From contig NC_134030.1 in assembly GCF_964204645.1 (NCBI RefSeq), positions 7,688,278 through 7,752,277 on the forward strand: a stretch of 64,000 nt of DNA. Reading direction: 5' to 3'. This DNA comes from Tubulanus polymorphus (Eukaryota > Nemertea > Palaeonemertea > Tubulaniformes > Tubulanidae). Position numbers and translations under genes: made by a program. The notes under the pieces were generated by a model. The model saw nothing but the letters and a program-made list of their open reading frames with translations. It was not told where the DNA came from and searched no databases. Below are positions 12,800-24,880 of the stretch, piece by piece. Within the stretch, counting starts at the first letter, position 1; the number at the start of each line of letters is the position of its first letter.

Positions 12800-13290
12800 A
12801 ACAGCGCAATGGCACCGGCGAGTTGGCATTCTTTCCGAGTTGGCAGCTTGATATTGTAAAAGGTGATATACTTTTCACTGGGGAAATAAACGGAGAACGA
12901 GATAGATATTATAGTCGTTCATACCTGAGCAAGTTTTCCGGCGGCGTTTAAATCGCAAATCATATTTTTGCTGCATCGCTCCGTTGGCGATGACGAACAA
13001 CGGCGACTGCATCGTTTTCACGATTCAATCTTTTCCATCGGCGTTCTCTTAGACGCAGGTAATTCTCCGGCGCCGATCGCTGGGGAAATGCAATAATTGC
13101 GCGAAGGTGTTTGGCAAGGTAAAAATGCCAAACACGCCGATGATTGATGGCCATTGTCTGCGCCCGACGGGGCTTTCATCCGACTTGAATCCGACACTCT
13201 TAAATTAATGAACAAAATGTCTGTTTAACCCTTTTAGTCGATTTAAAACGCGAGCTACACCACTGGCGACGCGAACAAAGCGCATATAGC
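12800..13290. other. CpG-dense patch
   Basis: GC-rich block around GGCGCCGATCGC and related words. Two short overlapping minus-strand frames are here and look like shadows. No domain was recognised. Confidence 0.35.
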
Positions 13291-13739
13291 GTGGAAGAGA
13301 TGATCAAAATGGCAGGTTTGTTTCATCGCTTTTCAGAAAATGATGTTGCGGTTTGTGAAATGAATGCGTCGCATTCAAAACTAGTGACGATCTAATTGAA
13401 TTGATTTGCATTGTTATTCAATATATAATGCTAAATTGTTGTTATGTGATGAATATGGTAATGATTTGCAAGTTATGATTATCTGTCTTAAGGGTCGGGC
13501 CCATTTCAAACACGGACTTCAAGTTTAATTAGATGGTCATTTACAAATACTGTTAACTAAATGATCCATGTACTCTTTCCAAGATTGGCACTGTGTAATG
13601 GGACTCGATATGAAAGTAAAACCATATTTCTATAAACATTCTGGTACCGAAATATAATGTATGAAGGGAATTTTACTAATAAGTATGTGGCACTATTATG
13701 AAGTGACTTTCTAGGAAAATCATAGGTTCTCAACTTCCG

Positions 13740-13960
13740 TAAGACCCGTATTGGCGTACCATTTATCTGTGTGTCTGTCTTTCAGCTACTTAGCTTCGTT
13801 AATAGGTTGATCTTGATGAAACTTGGGTACAGTGTTCACAGTGAAAAGAATGGGTTCAATGTGCCACCTAGCGGCGGAACTTAACACTAAAAACAGTGAC
13901 AGTTTTTCAGTGACATGACCTTGAAGATGACCTCATAATTGAAAAATGGGGTCAAAATTA
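13740..13960 (+). repeat. possible dispersed repeat (TTGATGAAACTTGG type)
   Basis: Holds TGTGTGTCTGTCTTTCAG, then TTGATGAAACTTGGGTAC and GCCACCTAGCGGCGGAAC. This word order is familiar from high-copy repeats in aquatic animal genomes. It has no second copy in the window, so the call rests on recall only. Confidence 0.25.
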
Positions 13961-14229
13961 AAAAAGGTACAACATATCCAAAATGCAATGGGAACTAATG
14001 CATGGTAATTTTGGAGTTCGAGTCTGAGCCCGAGAATCGTTTTTGCCTTGTTAGAATTCGACATATCATGCAATAAAGAAGGGTTCATATTTGACAATAT
14101 ATTGATAGTACAATGTTCTTCATATTCAATATTGTAACAAAACAAAATGCGCAGATACACGAACATAGCTCTTGGTGCAATGATGAATTTGCAGACACCG
14201 GTTTTTATCACCGGTATAGTACAATAAAG

Positions 14230-14520
14230 TATGTTTAAATGAACATTCTCGTCTGCGACTGACTGCCGAGTCGTACCAGGTAACGCGCAACGTTAACATG
14301 CTTCGCCCTGGGAAATAACGCGCGATTTCCGGCGTTTAAACACTTTCAATTAAGGTGTTACTAAGGTAGACTCGGTGGTAGCGTTCGGTTGATTGATGGA
14401 CTCGCCGCCCGAGAGACACGTCGAGCCGTTAGATTATTATTAACAAACGAAAGAACGCTTTGCGCGCATCGCGACTAGGCTGCCGATTCTGAGCGATTGT
14501 TTTACGCTGGTTTTCTGGTG
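14230..14520. other. CpG-dense patch
   Basis: CpG-rich, with CGCGCATCGCGACTAGG near 14465. No coding frame that I can support. Confidence 0.35.
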
Positions 14521-14999
14521 TAAAATGTGAATGATGGCCACCACTCAGCGGGCATTCTTTTTTGTGTGTGCGCGAAATATTGATGCTTTCTGGTCGGTAC
14601 GATACCCATAGAAAATTGTAGAATAGCTAAGATATAGGTGTGATTGTACTTAATTTTGAGGTACCAGAGTAAAAAGGGGATGTGCATTTTATTTTGATAA
14701 GTAGATTTGATTTGATATCTAAGACTTATTACTATTTGATACTTATTGCGGATACCAGAGCTACCATTAAGGTAATAGTCCAGTACAGGTATTATCTGAG
14801 CTATTGTAAACCACCCCCTCCCTGTGGGTTACAGTTAAAACCGCTTCAATCAGAATCGATTTGTACTTTCCAGGGTAATTTAGGAATCTTGTACATTTTG
14901 AAGAATCCTTATAAGTTTTCTACCGGTAGAATCCAATCATTAGTAGACAATAAGCATGCGAATAAATTACCTCGGCTCGGCGTGCGAGATATGAAAAAT

Positions 15000-15440
15000 T
15001 TGCCGAGTCGCGCAGATTTTCTTATTAATAAACGATAAAAAACGTCGCTAATAACGCAGGGAAGATGAATGGCGATATTCATAACTCACCGGCAGATGGT
15101 AATTATAAGGTAAACCGCTCCGGCACACTGGCGGAGCATCGATGCATAAATCACGGGACTTAGGTGTAAAAACACGCCGCTCTCCGGGACGTCGGAGATG
15201 AAAGAAAAAAATATGAAACGAAAAAATCGTCGCGCCGACGAATTACCACGAAATTACAACGTAGCCCGGCATCTTAAGTGATTTATAATGAACGCTAGGT
15301 TAACCGAAGCTCGCAGGTATACCGCAGTCGAAACAAAGCAAAAACGTCGCATCGGGGCCACCAATTATCGACGACGACGTTTAGCCTAATCGATGTTGTT
15401 TTTGTTGTCACGACTTCAAAGATGACGTCGCAATTAAAGT
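15000..15440. other. CpG-dense patch
   Basis: CpG-rich block with CGACGACGACG and CTCCGGGACGTCGGAG, a near-perfect short palindrome around 15182. No coding frame of note. Confidence 0.4.
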
Positions 15441-15593
15441 GGCATTAAAGTTTCCGAGTGAAAATTCCCCAGTTGGAATCGCTGGTAGGAGTTGCCGGGT
15501 TCTTAATATAATCGAATAGGTCAGGAAAATAGAGGTAACCGTTTTAGTTATGCCTCACCATTAGTAAGACAATATATCCGTGTTGTGACAATG

Positions 15594-15853
15594 ATATAAA
15601 GAGAATCCCACCATGATAACGAAAAATGAAGTCCGAAAATGTTTCCTTGAGCTAGGGTTTATTCAATGTTTCGGCTATATCCTGATAATCATCTTCAGGA
15701 ATATGGTGAGTAGTAGTTATTCCTTAAGATGACTATAAGTAAGTATTCCTGAAGATGAGATGGGATCTAGTCGAAAAGTTGAATAAACCATAACTAAGCT
15801 CAAGGAAACATTTCCGGACATCATTTTTCGTTATTGTGGGATTCTCTTTATAT
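15594..15853. repeat. head-to-head pair of hammerhead-like repeats (copy D)
   Basis: A 260-base inverted repeat: arms 15594-15702 and 15744-15853 around about 40 bases. Both arms read outward as TATTCCTGAAGATGA, a variable stem region, CGAAA, then TTGAATAAACC, a shared tail and GTGGGATTCTCTTTATAT at the edge. TATTC just before CTGAAGA can pair with GAATA just after the putative cleavage site, giving a 5-bp stem I in both arms. The stem II region is decayed. The GTGGGATTNT end matches the 38.0 and 20.2 kb copies. Confidence 0.6.
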
Positions 15854-16199
15854 TTTAATTTTGCCAGTCTTAAACACAATGAACGTCGAGGCATTGTGTC
15901 AGGTGATGATGACTTGAATATTTGGCAGATTTTATGGAGACAGATGTGCATGTATGCTTCTTCTGTTTCAATAACTTGTTATGCCTGGCTCATAGGGGAG
16001 AAGTGTAATAGGCAGTGAGAATTTTCCTTTTGAATAAAGATAATGTTTCTCAAGAAAAGCAAACGATTTCTCAATAATGCTATTTGCAACAAAAACTTAT
16101 AACTTAATTGTTTTTGTTATTGACTCCAATTTTTCAGAAGTTATTTTAATAGTGATATGCTGAATTTTCATCAATATTTCATATAATCAGAGGGAGCTG

Positions 16200-16660
16200 A
16201 CCAACATTTTGCGCCATTAGTCCAAACCTATTCAACGTGGTTGGTTCGAACTCGTCCGGTATCTGGTTCATAACGAACGTCTAAAGAATCATAAAAGTAA
16301 AAGGAATCGGTGTAACGGAAAATGATTTCGAACTTTTTATCAGCACCTATTGTTACAACCGGCGATGCTATTGTTACGCGTTCGCGGGTAGAAGATGCCG
16401 GCGTGTGGCAAAGTGTGGCGAAGTTTAAAGAGCCGACGACACCCACCCGACCATCCGACTACAACGCGCAGTTGCCGCGTCGTCAAATGGTACGCCCTCC
16501 GTTCCATTGTTAACCCGTTTGACCCGAAGCACTTCTCCAGTTGAAGATTTGTTATCGCCGGAGAACAATGGCCACCACCGGTAGTTCACTCTCGCCAGTC
16601 CGTTGCTATATACGCCAATACTGGCAATACGCCTAATTAGGTAGCTTTTCACGGCCCACT
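16200..16660. other. CpG-dense patch
   Basis: CpG-rich, with short overlapping frames on both strands, as expected where stops are rare. Nothing recognised. Confidence 0.35.
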
Positions 16661-17199
16661 TGATGTTTTATTTTAAAGTTAGCCATTGTTATCTTAACTC
16701 TGAAGGCAGTCAATTGACGGTGGCCCGAATTATATGCATACTAGTGAATAGCCAACGATATGATGAGCGATTTTCGAATTTCTACATGATCGTCAGAGGC
16801 ATCTTTCCTCATAGCCGAACTTATATATTGTTTTTGTGTGTCTTATCTTGTCAGTTTGCAAAATATTCCACACAGCACTCGGAGCCAATGCTAGAGAGGG
16901 TGGGCCTAGTTTTGTCAATTGTGGCAATTTGTTTCTGGTTTCTTATAGGTAATTGTTCGATCACCTTTGATCACAGTATCTAGCAGAAATGATGTTGGTT
17001 GTAAAGTTGAAATTGATTAAGTCTTATCACAAATCTTTATCTCAATCATGTCCGGCCTGTTAGGCCTAAATTCTATTAGTTTATACCTTTTCAGTTCGAG
17101 GCCAGATTTTTGTCAAGTGTGTCGCTAGTTATGATGGAATTTCAGATCATGTCCGCACAACAATCAATTCGAATTAGTCGAAATGCCCAGCGGTGGTTA

Positions 17200-17640
17200 T
17201 TTGGGAGATGATGTCAGGTAACTAGACACTCGGAGGGTTTTGTCGGTATGTTTGGTATGTGCGATGGTAATACCGGCCTGCAGGCTTTACGTACCGTATC
17301 GGAGACGCGCACGGCGGATAGTTAAGCTACCGTTGTAGTCGTCTCGTACACGGTGGTACGTATGAGGGGATCAAGTCACTTGTGTTTACCGTCGATGCGC
17401 ACCTTGGTCGTTCTCACGTCGTATTAGCGAGATTCCTGGCGATGCCGACCCTTTCGACGACGACGACTACGACGGTTTAATCTGCTTGTGTCATCGTCGA
17501 GCAGGCTCACGGAAGACAATGCGGATAAATAACATGTCTCCCATCTGTCAGATTAGGTTTGACGCCCAATTTCTACCTTTTCGCCGACATATTGCGGACT
17601 GATCTTCGCCGTAATTTGTGGAGAAGTTTGTCATAAGAAT
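17200..17640. other. CpG-dense patch
   Basis: CpG-rich, with CGACGACGACTACGACGG near 17456. No supported gene. Confidence 0.35.
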
Positions 17641-18430
17641 CATCATTTTCTGCATTGTTTCCAAACTGTGGTTTTATCTAGTTAGATTTACTGTAGTCAA
17701 CTTAAAGCCCGACGCACATGACACAGGGCAAAATAAGTAACAAGGTGTCAAGCAGTTTTGATCTCAGAAATCATGCTTCTTGAGAATGCACGCTACGCCC
17801 AATATGCTTGGCAACATTTTTCTGTCTCTTGTTTCTGTCTCCCTCAGTCGTGCGCATTGGGCGTTAAACACACTGGTTCACTTATTTACACTCAGATGCC
17901 TAAAGCTGGATGGTTAACTTTTATTGAAAATAGGATGGACCAATTTTGACCGTACCGGATATGGTTGGGTTGTGTGACCACAGATTTCTCGACAAATGTT
18001 TTGCTTGAAGTATCATGAATGTTGACATAATGGGATATTTTCTGTATTCCAGCGGTCAAGCAAAACTAACGTTTTCGTGAGTTTACGACCACTGTTTTCG
18101 TTCCGATGATTGTTTTCCTGGTGAAATTAGCTGGAAACATGTACAACTTTGGTCGGAATTCCTCGCGACAATTGTAACGTCGTTACGAGGGTTTTTTGGG
18201 GATGGTTGTCTAATCGCGTTCGCTGATTTCGGATGAATTTGTTGGTAAATTTGGCGAATGTGTCATGGCCGGACATAGATTAGTGATGGGTGAAATTTAT
18301 GAGTTATGGAGATTATCAGGGTTTTTTGAAGATAACCGCTTTAATGACCAAATATAGGAAAAGGGCTCGATTTTTATAAAACTTTGACCCTTTGGTTAAC
18401 TATAGATAAATTAACTCATAGTTAAATAAA

Positions 18431-18534
18431 CTGCAGGGACTCAGTTCCACAGTTGTGGGTTAGTTAACTCTGAGTTAAAGTTAGTTCATTTTCAATGAGT
18501 TAACTCAGAGTCAAATCTTAACTCAGAACTGCAG
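18431..18534. mobile_element. small inverted-repeat element with TTAACTC palindromes
   Basis: Ends are CTGCAGGGACTCAGTT on the left and, as reverse complement, CTGCAGTTCTGAGTT on the right. Inside, TTAACTCTGAGTTAA (about 18463) and GAGTTAACTCAGAGT (about 18497) are near-palindromes that could fold on each other. Looks like a miniature inverted-repeat element. No clear target-site duplication. Confidence 0.4.
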
Positions 18535-18549
18535 GTCAAGTGTAAACCA

Positions 18550-19080
18550 TTCTATGTTTGGTACGCTTTTCGCCTTTTTTCAAGAATGTAAATGAGGTTT
18601 TTGCTGGTGGTGCAAATAACGTCTAGCCGGCCGAGAAGATGTATAGTCTGCAGCTCGTCAGAGATAATATCAGTACCTGAGCAAACTGAAAAGATTTCTC
18701 GTTTTTCGCGCTGATCAGGTATGCCGTGTGAGTAGGCGCAGTTCAATCGCGTCGACTTAACTGTTAAATAAACGCATGAAAGCGCGATTTGAAAGCGCTT
18801 ACCGTCGCGAAATAAACCATCGACGCGGGCGTACAATCTGCGTAAAGATGGCCGTGCGGAGATAGCGTAGGTAGGATCGCATTAATGTTCGACAATAAAC
18901 TCTCGAACGGTCCCCGGTGAATACCTACCGTCGACCGGCGACAGAATTGATGGATGCTTTGAGAGTGAAACGGCGCGGCGTTTTAAAGTCGGGCCGAGGC
19001 GAAGAAAGAAATCGTGAAATTAAAGACGGTCGCGATTGACATCTCATGGAAGTTTTATGCGTGCGTTTCGACGAGTAATA
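18550..19080. other. CpG-dense patch
   Basis: GC-rich block with AAACGGCGCGGCG near 18970. The 94-codon minus-strand frame has no recognisable motif and is treated as chance. Confidence 0.35.
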
Positions 19081-19772
19081 GCTTTCCATAAAAAGACATT
19101 AGACTCTCTTGGTTTATCGACTGCGTGTAGGTAGTATAAATATACTGAACGAATATCACTTTTCTCTAGTCTTGTTAATTACCATATGGTCACTCGATTG
19201 ATTCGAAGGTCGTTGTATTTTTTTTTCAAAAGAAAGAAATTTTAACCTTATGTGGCATTTTGGATTCTTCCGACTTGTGCCCCATTAGAAAATAGTTATT
19301 TACTATATAATAATTCATTGCATAGGTAGACACTGTAACATATTCCAGATTTTTGGAATTTGACCAGGATGATGTATAATTCATATGATATAAGAATGCT
19401 GTAAACGTATCAGAAACTTTTATCGCTTACGGATGTGTTTTGACATTTGTCTATTGTCTATTCGGAATATGAAGGATCTATTGATGATTCATAGGTTCAA
19501 AATATCAAGGTACGAAATCTATAAATGACTAGAATACCGCAGATAATATCAGTAACGACAATAAATCAGTTTTATTTCTCTTGCAAACCACCATTTTTCT
19601 CGGGTTACTGGTTTATCACTTCAGTTCTAAAGTTTTCACACAAATATTTATTCTAAGGTCCATAGTTCATGTTCTCCTGTGAACGAAAAATGAGTAAATG
19701 GGTTTAAGTCGTGAATTGTCTATATGGTTTTATAGAATAAGAAAATTTGTGAAATCATCCTGACGTAATACC
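19081..19772. other. AT-rich stretch, nothing recognised
   Basis: No supported feature. AT-rich throughout. Confidence 0.45.
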
Positions 19773-20055
19773 AGGCCCGTAGGCAGGATTTAGTGGGGAT
19801 TATTTGATATAAAGAGCGCTTTCTGGTTCCATCTTATGCATGTAAACTGCCCTTTTGCATCAATGAAAGTGCCCTTACTGTGTCCATGTGTATGTAGAAG
19901 TGCCCTTACTTGGAAAGTGCCCAAGGTAAAGAAGTAGAGGAGTATGAATAAAATAAGTACATCTCAGAAAAAGGGCACTATCTGCCAAATGGGGGGGGGG
20001 GGTGGTTATGAAATATGAAATATAACCCCAGTACCCCCCTCTGCCTACGGGGCCT
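19773..20055. mobile_element. miniature element with AGGCCCGTAGGCAG ends
   Basis: Left end AGGCCCGTAGGCAG at 19773; right end CTGCCTACGGGGCCT at 20041-20055 is its near-exact reverse complement. The flanks read AATACC on the left and (one base out) AATACC on the right, a likely 6-bp target duplication. The interior repeats AAGTGCCCTTACT twice and holds a run of 12 G at 19991-20002. No coding capacity. Confidence 0.6.
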
Positions 20056-20220
20056 GAATACCGTCATTCGCAAAGGGCAATAGAAAATGAAAGGTGTCGA
20101 ACCTCTTCAATAGGTTGGGTACAAGAGCAGATTGATTACCTGAGTAATTACTCGAACCACAGAGCTCTCGAACACCTACCGCCATGTACTAATCCTAACT
20201 AGAAGCTGAAAATTCATAAA

Positions 20221-20350
20221 AGATTATAAGATAAAATCCCACTATTTACAGATTAAAAGAATTTAAAAACCAGAATTTATTTATTCAATCAAAAATATAT
20301 AAAAGACACGACGTTTCGATCTCACCCTAGAGATCATCGTCAGGTGTGAG
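20221..20350 (-). repeat. hammerhead-like repeat, copy B
   Basis: Minus-strand copy of the 38.0 kb element. Read on that strand: ACAC, CTGACGA, GATCTC stem with TAGGGT loop and GAGATC, GAAACGTC, GTGT, then a tail ending AATAGTGGGATTTTATCTTA. ACAC before the core pairs with GTGT after GTC (4-bp stem I), and stem II is a perfect 6 bp. One extra base lies between CTGACGA and stem II compared with a textbook hammerhead. Confidence 0.6.
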
Positions 20351-20459
20351 ATTAAGATTAAAAACAGGGGTACATATACAGAAGAGGACAGGTTAATTGA
20401 GTAAATTTGAATAAAATTGAGTAAATTGATTTCTTTCATAAAAGATTCTATATGTTACA

Positions 20460-20690
20460 TCGGATGTATGCGCACGTCGTAGTTAATTGGTTCTTCTGCC
20501 GTACCCAATAGCGTCTTCGTCTTCGATAAAATTGTGCCCGAAATTGAGAAGACAAATTTCTAGATATTCTATTATAGATATACGGCATGAATAATTGACC
20601 GGGTCGGACCTTCGCGCAGTCGTCGGTCTACGAAGATAAATTGGAATTGTCGCCCGGCGAACTAATAGACCAGACAAAATATGACGGACG
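20460..20690. other. CpG-dense patch
   Basis: Short CpG-rich block with a 64-codon minus-strand frame of no recognisable family. Next to AT-rich sequence holding ATT triplets near 20810-20840. Confidence 0.3.
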
Positions 20691-21179
20691 ATAAACTATA
20701 TCGAATTATACCTGCTATCCTCGTCACTCGAAACAAAGGCTTTTTATTGAAAAGAGAAAAAATATTTCTCAAAATTGATCATTGTCATTTGGTAATGTTA
20801 TTAAGGTTATTAATATCATTATTATTATTAATGTTATTAAATTTTTTTTTCTTTCATTATTTCATCGCTTGATTTAGAATATTCAAATCACCGTGAAACA
20901 CTGTATTCATAATACGAAAATGAAATGAAAATCACTCAGGATTAAGAATCACAGATCTTAGTTGTTTAGATACGCGCAGATAAGTTCAGAGGTCGCCACA
21001 TTACTTATGTTGATATTCTATGGACTAACAAGAGATATATATATATATTAAAAAACCTTACAGAACTAGTACTGAGCGTATTAGTGAAATTTCAGTATCT
21101 GACTGCCTTAAACTCGAATCAAATTTTCATATCTAAATACATGTGTAATTTGTTTTCCGTTATTCCCCTGATGCGGCCA

Positions 21180-21560
21180 TGAATAATGAAAGTTCCGCTT
21201 TTATATAACTGCACTTAGCTTATGGCACGTAAACGACGATGAAAATAGGTTTGATTTCAACTGCGACGTTGAAATCAGATTATAATTCAAAATGGATCGC
21301 TTCGAAACTGCTGTTTTTGCACGGGGTTCAGCCATCAACTCGGTTATTATATTCTTATCAATGATGACATTTCTCGTCGTGGGTACGAAAGAGGCATTCG
21401 CGGTGTGGGTGATGGCTCACGTTTTTTCCTCGGAGCAGCAGCAGCAACGCGTAGTAGGATGATGACCCGACACTACGAGTACCCGCAGCACCTTACTGCC
21501 GCGTACGCCAAAGTCCCAAGTGGGTTGACACTAAATCCACGTTGTTGAGGGCTGATTCAT
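21180..21560. other. CpG-containing patch with inverted repeat
   Basis: Contains GATTTCAAC and GTTGAAATC as perfect 9-base arms around TGCGAC (21253-21276), and a GCAGCAGCAGCAACGCG cluster near 21437. No gene supported. Confidence 0.35.
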
Positions 21561-21801
21561 CCGGCGCATGATAATTCTGAAACCAAATATTGTCGGCACT
21601 TTACGCACCCGCACTGCTGCATAATATTAATCAGGATGACAAAATTAAAAACGGTTACTGAGTATTTCCGAGGAAGGCAGGTATTCGGTATCATCAACAA
21701 TGTCAAGAGTTCACTGTTTACCACTACTCTTAACATCCTGATGACTTGTCATTGCATTTAACCCTTTATGCCATTGAGAGGTGTTTTAAAGTCACTACAA
21801 T

Positions 21802-21819
21802 GGGGGGGGGGGGGGGGGG
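21802..21819. repeat. run of 18 G
   Basis: Eighteen uninterrupted guanines. On the plus strand it could form a G-quadruplex; its length is likely to vary between alleles and assemblies. Confidence 0.9.
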
Positions 21820-22840
21820 TTGTGTGTTACAGTTTTGCTGCGGATGATAAAGCAGAGGGAACTTCTGGAATTGGTTCTGTTGACTCCCAAGAATGTAGGG
21901 TTATTGGTCTTTTTGTCGGTTTTCATTTCAACCATGGTTTTTTGTTGGGATCTTTGTCGTGGTACCCCTTGGGTTGCGCTGTTGAGTCCTTGAGTCCAGT
22001 ACAAAATTCATAAGTGGATTTTGTCGAAAGAGCAAACAATATATGAAGACCATATACAGTGAGCTCGTCTAGGCCCTTGATAAAAGAACGACACATTTTC
22101 TTGCGTAATACAGGCTGTCTGTATCAAATATCTGGAGCATCGCTGGAAGATATATTTTATGCTTGTTAATTAAGCGAGGAAACATGAAGGACGACGGAGG
22201 TGTAACTGTTCATCCCGAGATCATCATTAGTCCGAAATTAACGTTGTCCCTAATCCGAGTGTTAGCCAGTTACGGAGCACTGATGGATTCTGTATCACCT
22301 CTAGACTGTATACTCGGACTGCGCTGGTTAATGATAACCGCAACTCCTGGCTGTCCATAATGTCACATTATATGTTACACTCTGTTCTCATGGCGTGTAA
22401 TTGATAAAGTTTGTGATGTTCGCAGTCGTCGGTCATCTGAAAATAGGCAATGCGCAAACCTGTAAATGAAGACGATGTTCTTTCGCTGACCGATTGGTGT
22501 CTTCTGTCTACTTGAAAGGATTCTTCTACGCCTGTCCTCTTTACGTAGTCAGGTTATTCTCGTTTGAAGTGATACTCTCAAGAATTCAAACGTACGTTTG
22601 GTAGTAGATTTGTGTAGAAACTGAGTGCAACGCGTTTAGATTTCACCTCTTCACTAACGGCTAGTCATTCATACAAGCTAAAACATGATCAATAATGTTA
22701 GATTTTATTTGAACCTTTGTTTTTATTTTAACCTTTGTTTGACTCGAATACTTGTAGACTCTTCAATGGAAGATGGCCGCCCCAGAATTCTATGACTTCA
22801 TGCTAATGATTGCACCAGTCATGTTTCCAGGAAGAGTCAT

Positions 22841-22882
22841 AGGGAATTTGATCATGGCAGCCATGTTAGGGAATTTGATCAT
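22841..22882 (+). repeat. direct repeat of 15 bases
   Basis: AGGGAATTTGATCAT occurs at 22841 and 22868, separated by GGCAGCCATGTT. Origin unclear. Confidence 0.5.
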
Positions 22883-22963
22883 CTTTTACAGTGCTAACTC
22901 AGAGACAAAATAGTGTCTCATCTCTTTACCATTTTTTTTTTTACTGTCTCCTATTTTCTACAG

Positions 22964-23062
22964 GAGCTATCTTCATCCATTATAGCTGAACGGTTGATTA
23001 TGATGCGGCAGTTACTGAATTCAGACGACATTAACGCGCTTGTTTATCCGCGATTATCACCG
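22964..23062 (+). CDS. weak exon candidate after a strong 3' splice site
   Basis: A long T-rich tract followed by TTTTCTACAG (AG at 22962-22963) is one of the best 3' splice sites in the window. The frame that opens at 22964 runs 33 codons to TAA at 23063 and reads ELSSSIIAERLIMMRQLLNS and onward, which looks protein-like. A possible donor, GTAAAC, begins at the same stop. No family recognised, and short frames like this arise by chance; listed only because of the splice site. Confidence 0.12.
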
Positions 23063-23127
23063 TAAACACGGCGCCTGTGTCCAGATCCCCGCGGGACGTG
23101 TGCGGCGCAGGCAACCGGTGCTCTCCT
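23000..23127. other. start of CpG-dense zone
   Basis: CpG-rich sequence (GCGGGACGTGTGCGGCGCAGG near 23090) leading into the GA microsatellite. The CpG-rich zone resumes at about 23300-23480. Confidence 0.35.

Positions 23128-23176
<49 letters not shown>
23128..23176. repeat. (GA)n microsatellite
   Basis: About 49 bases of GA repeats with one GGGA interruption near 23147. Confidence 0.9.
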
Positions 23177-23806
23177 ACACAAATTAGTTACACTTGTCTT
23201 CGGATGTATATTCGCTTCAAATGAAGAACGACCACAGGACATAATCAGCCTTCTATTCAACGACGTTCGATTGTCATCGTTCTCCTCTCTCACTCTCTCT
23301 AGTCATTTGTTCGTCTACGTCGATTTCACGGTGAAAATTACGGCGATTTTCACCCGACGACGACTACGAAAAACGTTTTGATTATACACCTTGATTCGAC
23401 AGAAACGGGGAAAAAACGTTTACCGAAACGACCGACGAGTGGGTATTTTTCGGAAAATTGATCGACGGGAAATTCATTACGCCGACAAATAGTTGTTATT
23501 GCTTTGAACTCTATATAATGGTCCGTGTTGTTATCATCATTATCGGTATTCAGAAAAAAATGGCAGAACAAGCTCTTGTTGATAAGTTGGCAGATTTCCT
23601 TATGAAATATCCCACATCGCCGTTTTTTTATTTTCAATTATTGAGTCATTCGCTATTCTCCATTAACAAAGCAAGGCGATTTCTAGTAGAAAAGCGGAAC
23701 TTATGAACTTGATAATAACTGATTTACCCAAAGACTAAGATATATATTGTCCCCTGCTCTTGCCATAAACAAAACAACCCTTTCAACTTAGTTTTGATTC
23801 AATAGA

Positions 23807-24070
23807 ATGGCCACTTAATCAGAGGAAAGTCAGGGAATTTTCTTATCTATTAAAAAGTCAGGGAATAGTCTGGGAATTTTAAAAAAATGCTATAAATCAC
23901 TGATCTGTCAGGGAAATTAGTTGAGATTGCTAGATCACATGTAAAATCAAACAATTTCTGTCAATGTTTTATGTATTTGACTGTAAATTGATTGGATTCT
24001 AGCAGATCGCTCAGGGAAAACAACGTGCATGTCAGGGAATAGTCAGGGGAAAAGCAAAGCGGCCACCCTG
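23807..24070. mobile_element. GTGGCCAC-ended element, copy G1
   Basis: Opens with ATGGCCACTT and closes with GCGGCCACCCTG at 24059-24070. The interior repeats the word CAGGGAATAGTC / CAGGGAATTTT several times, as do the copies at 40.9 and 60.5 kb. The left end has lost the outer CAGGG. No coding capacity. Confidence 0.55.
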
Positions 24071-24089
24071 TAAGAAAACTTTTCTTCTA

Positions 24090-24880
24090 AATGAGTTTGT
24101 ATTCGCTTTTTACTTCAAGACGCCCGAGTCTCTGATAGTACATTGTGGTCGACTTGACGATTAGGAAATGGTTTTGCATGCGAGATTGAAATGAAAACGT
24201 TTTTATCGAATTAACGCGAATCGCTGATGAAGACAAGGCCTTAATACGTCGCGAAAATTGCGAAATTGCTCCTCGAACCGATAACGATATATACCCGTGC
24301 CCGTCGTCGAAGACCTTGTATACGTCTATCGCCGCAAAATATGATACGAACATTACAGAACATTACGGCGTTCGCCGACGTTACGAAAACGCCGGGGCAA
24401 ATTGATTTATAAAAGAATTTGTCATTTGATTGACGTCCGACTGAGTACCTTATACGAAGCTATACCTGATTATCTCGGTGTAATCCAATTTCTTCGAGAT
24501 CGTCGGTAAATCGTCCGTCAATTGCGATCCAGTCACCTGGAATCGCTTTACGCGCGAGTTTTCCGCCAAAGCGGACAATTTCTCAAGGTATCGCTCGCCC
24601 GGAATCTAAAGACAATTAGGTTTTCGACGACGGGCCGCGTAATTCGACAACGTCGGACGACGCTATATTATCTCGCGCCTTCGCCGGCCGTCGTAGATTG
24701 GACGTAATTCATCATCGCGGTCCCGATTGCCGATCGATGAGTCGGCGAACGCGCCGCGCACCCCGCGCTTTTTAGAAAACGAAACAAACCATGTAACGCG
24801 TCGTCGTATAATCGTAATTAATTAAAACTGTCGCCGTGATCGACGTCAATTGGTGCGGTAACGCCGGAGGTGGGCAAAGG
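24090..24880. other. CpG-dense patch
   Basis: One of the larger CpG-rich blocks, with TCGCGAAAATTGCGAAATTG and GCGCCGCGCACCCCGCGC near 24752. Frames on both strands are short and unrecognisable. Confidence 0.4.
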
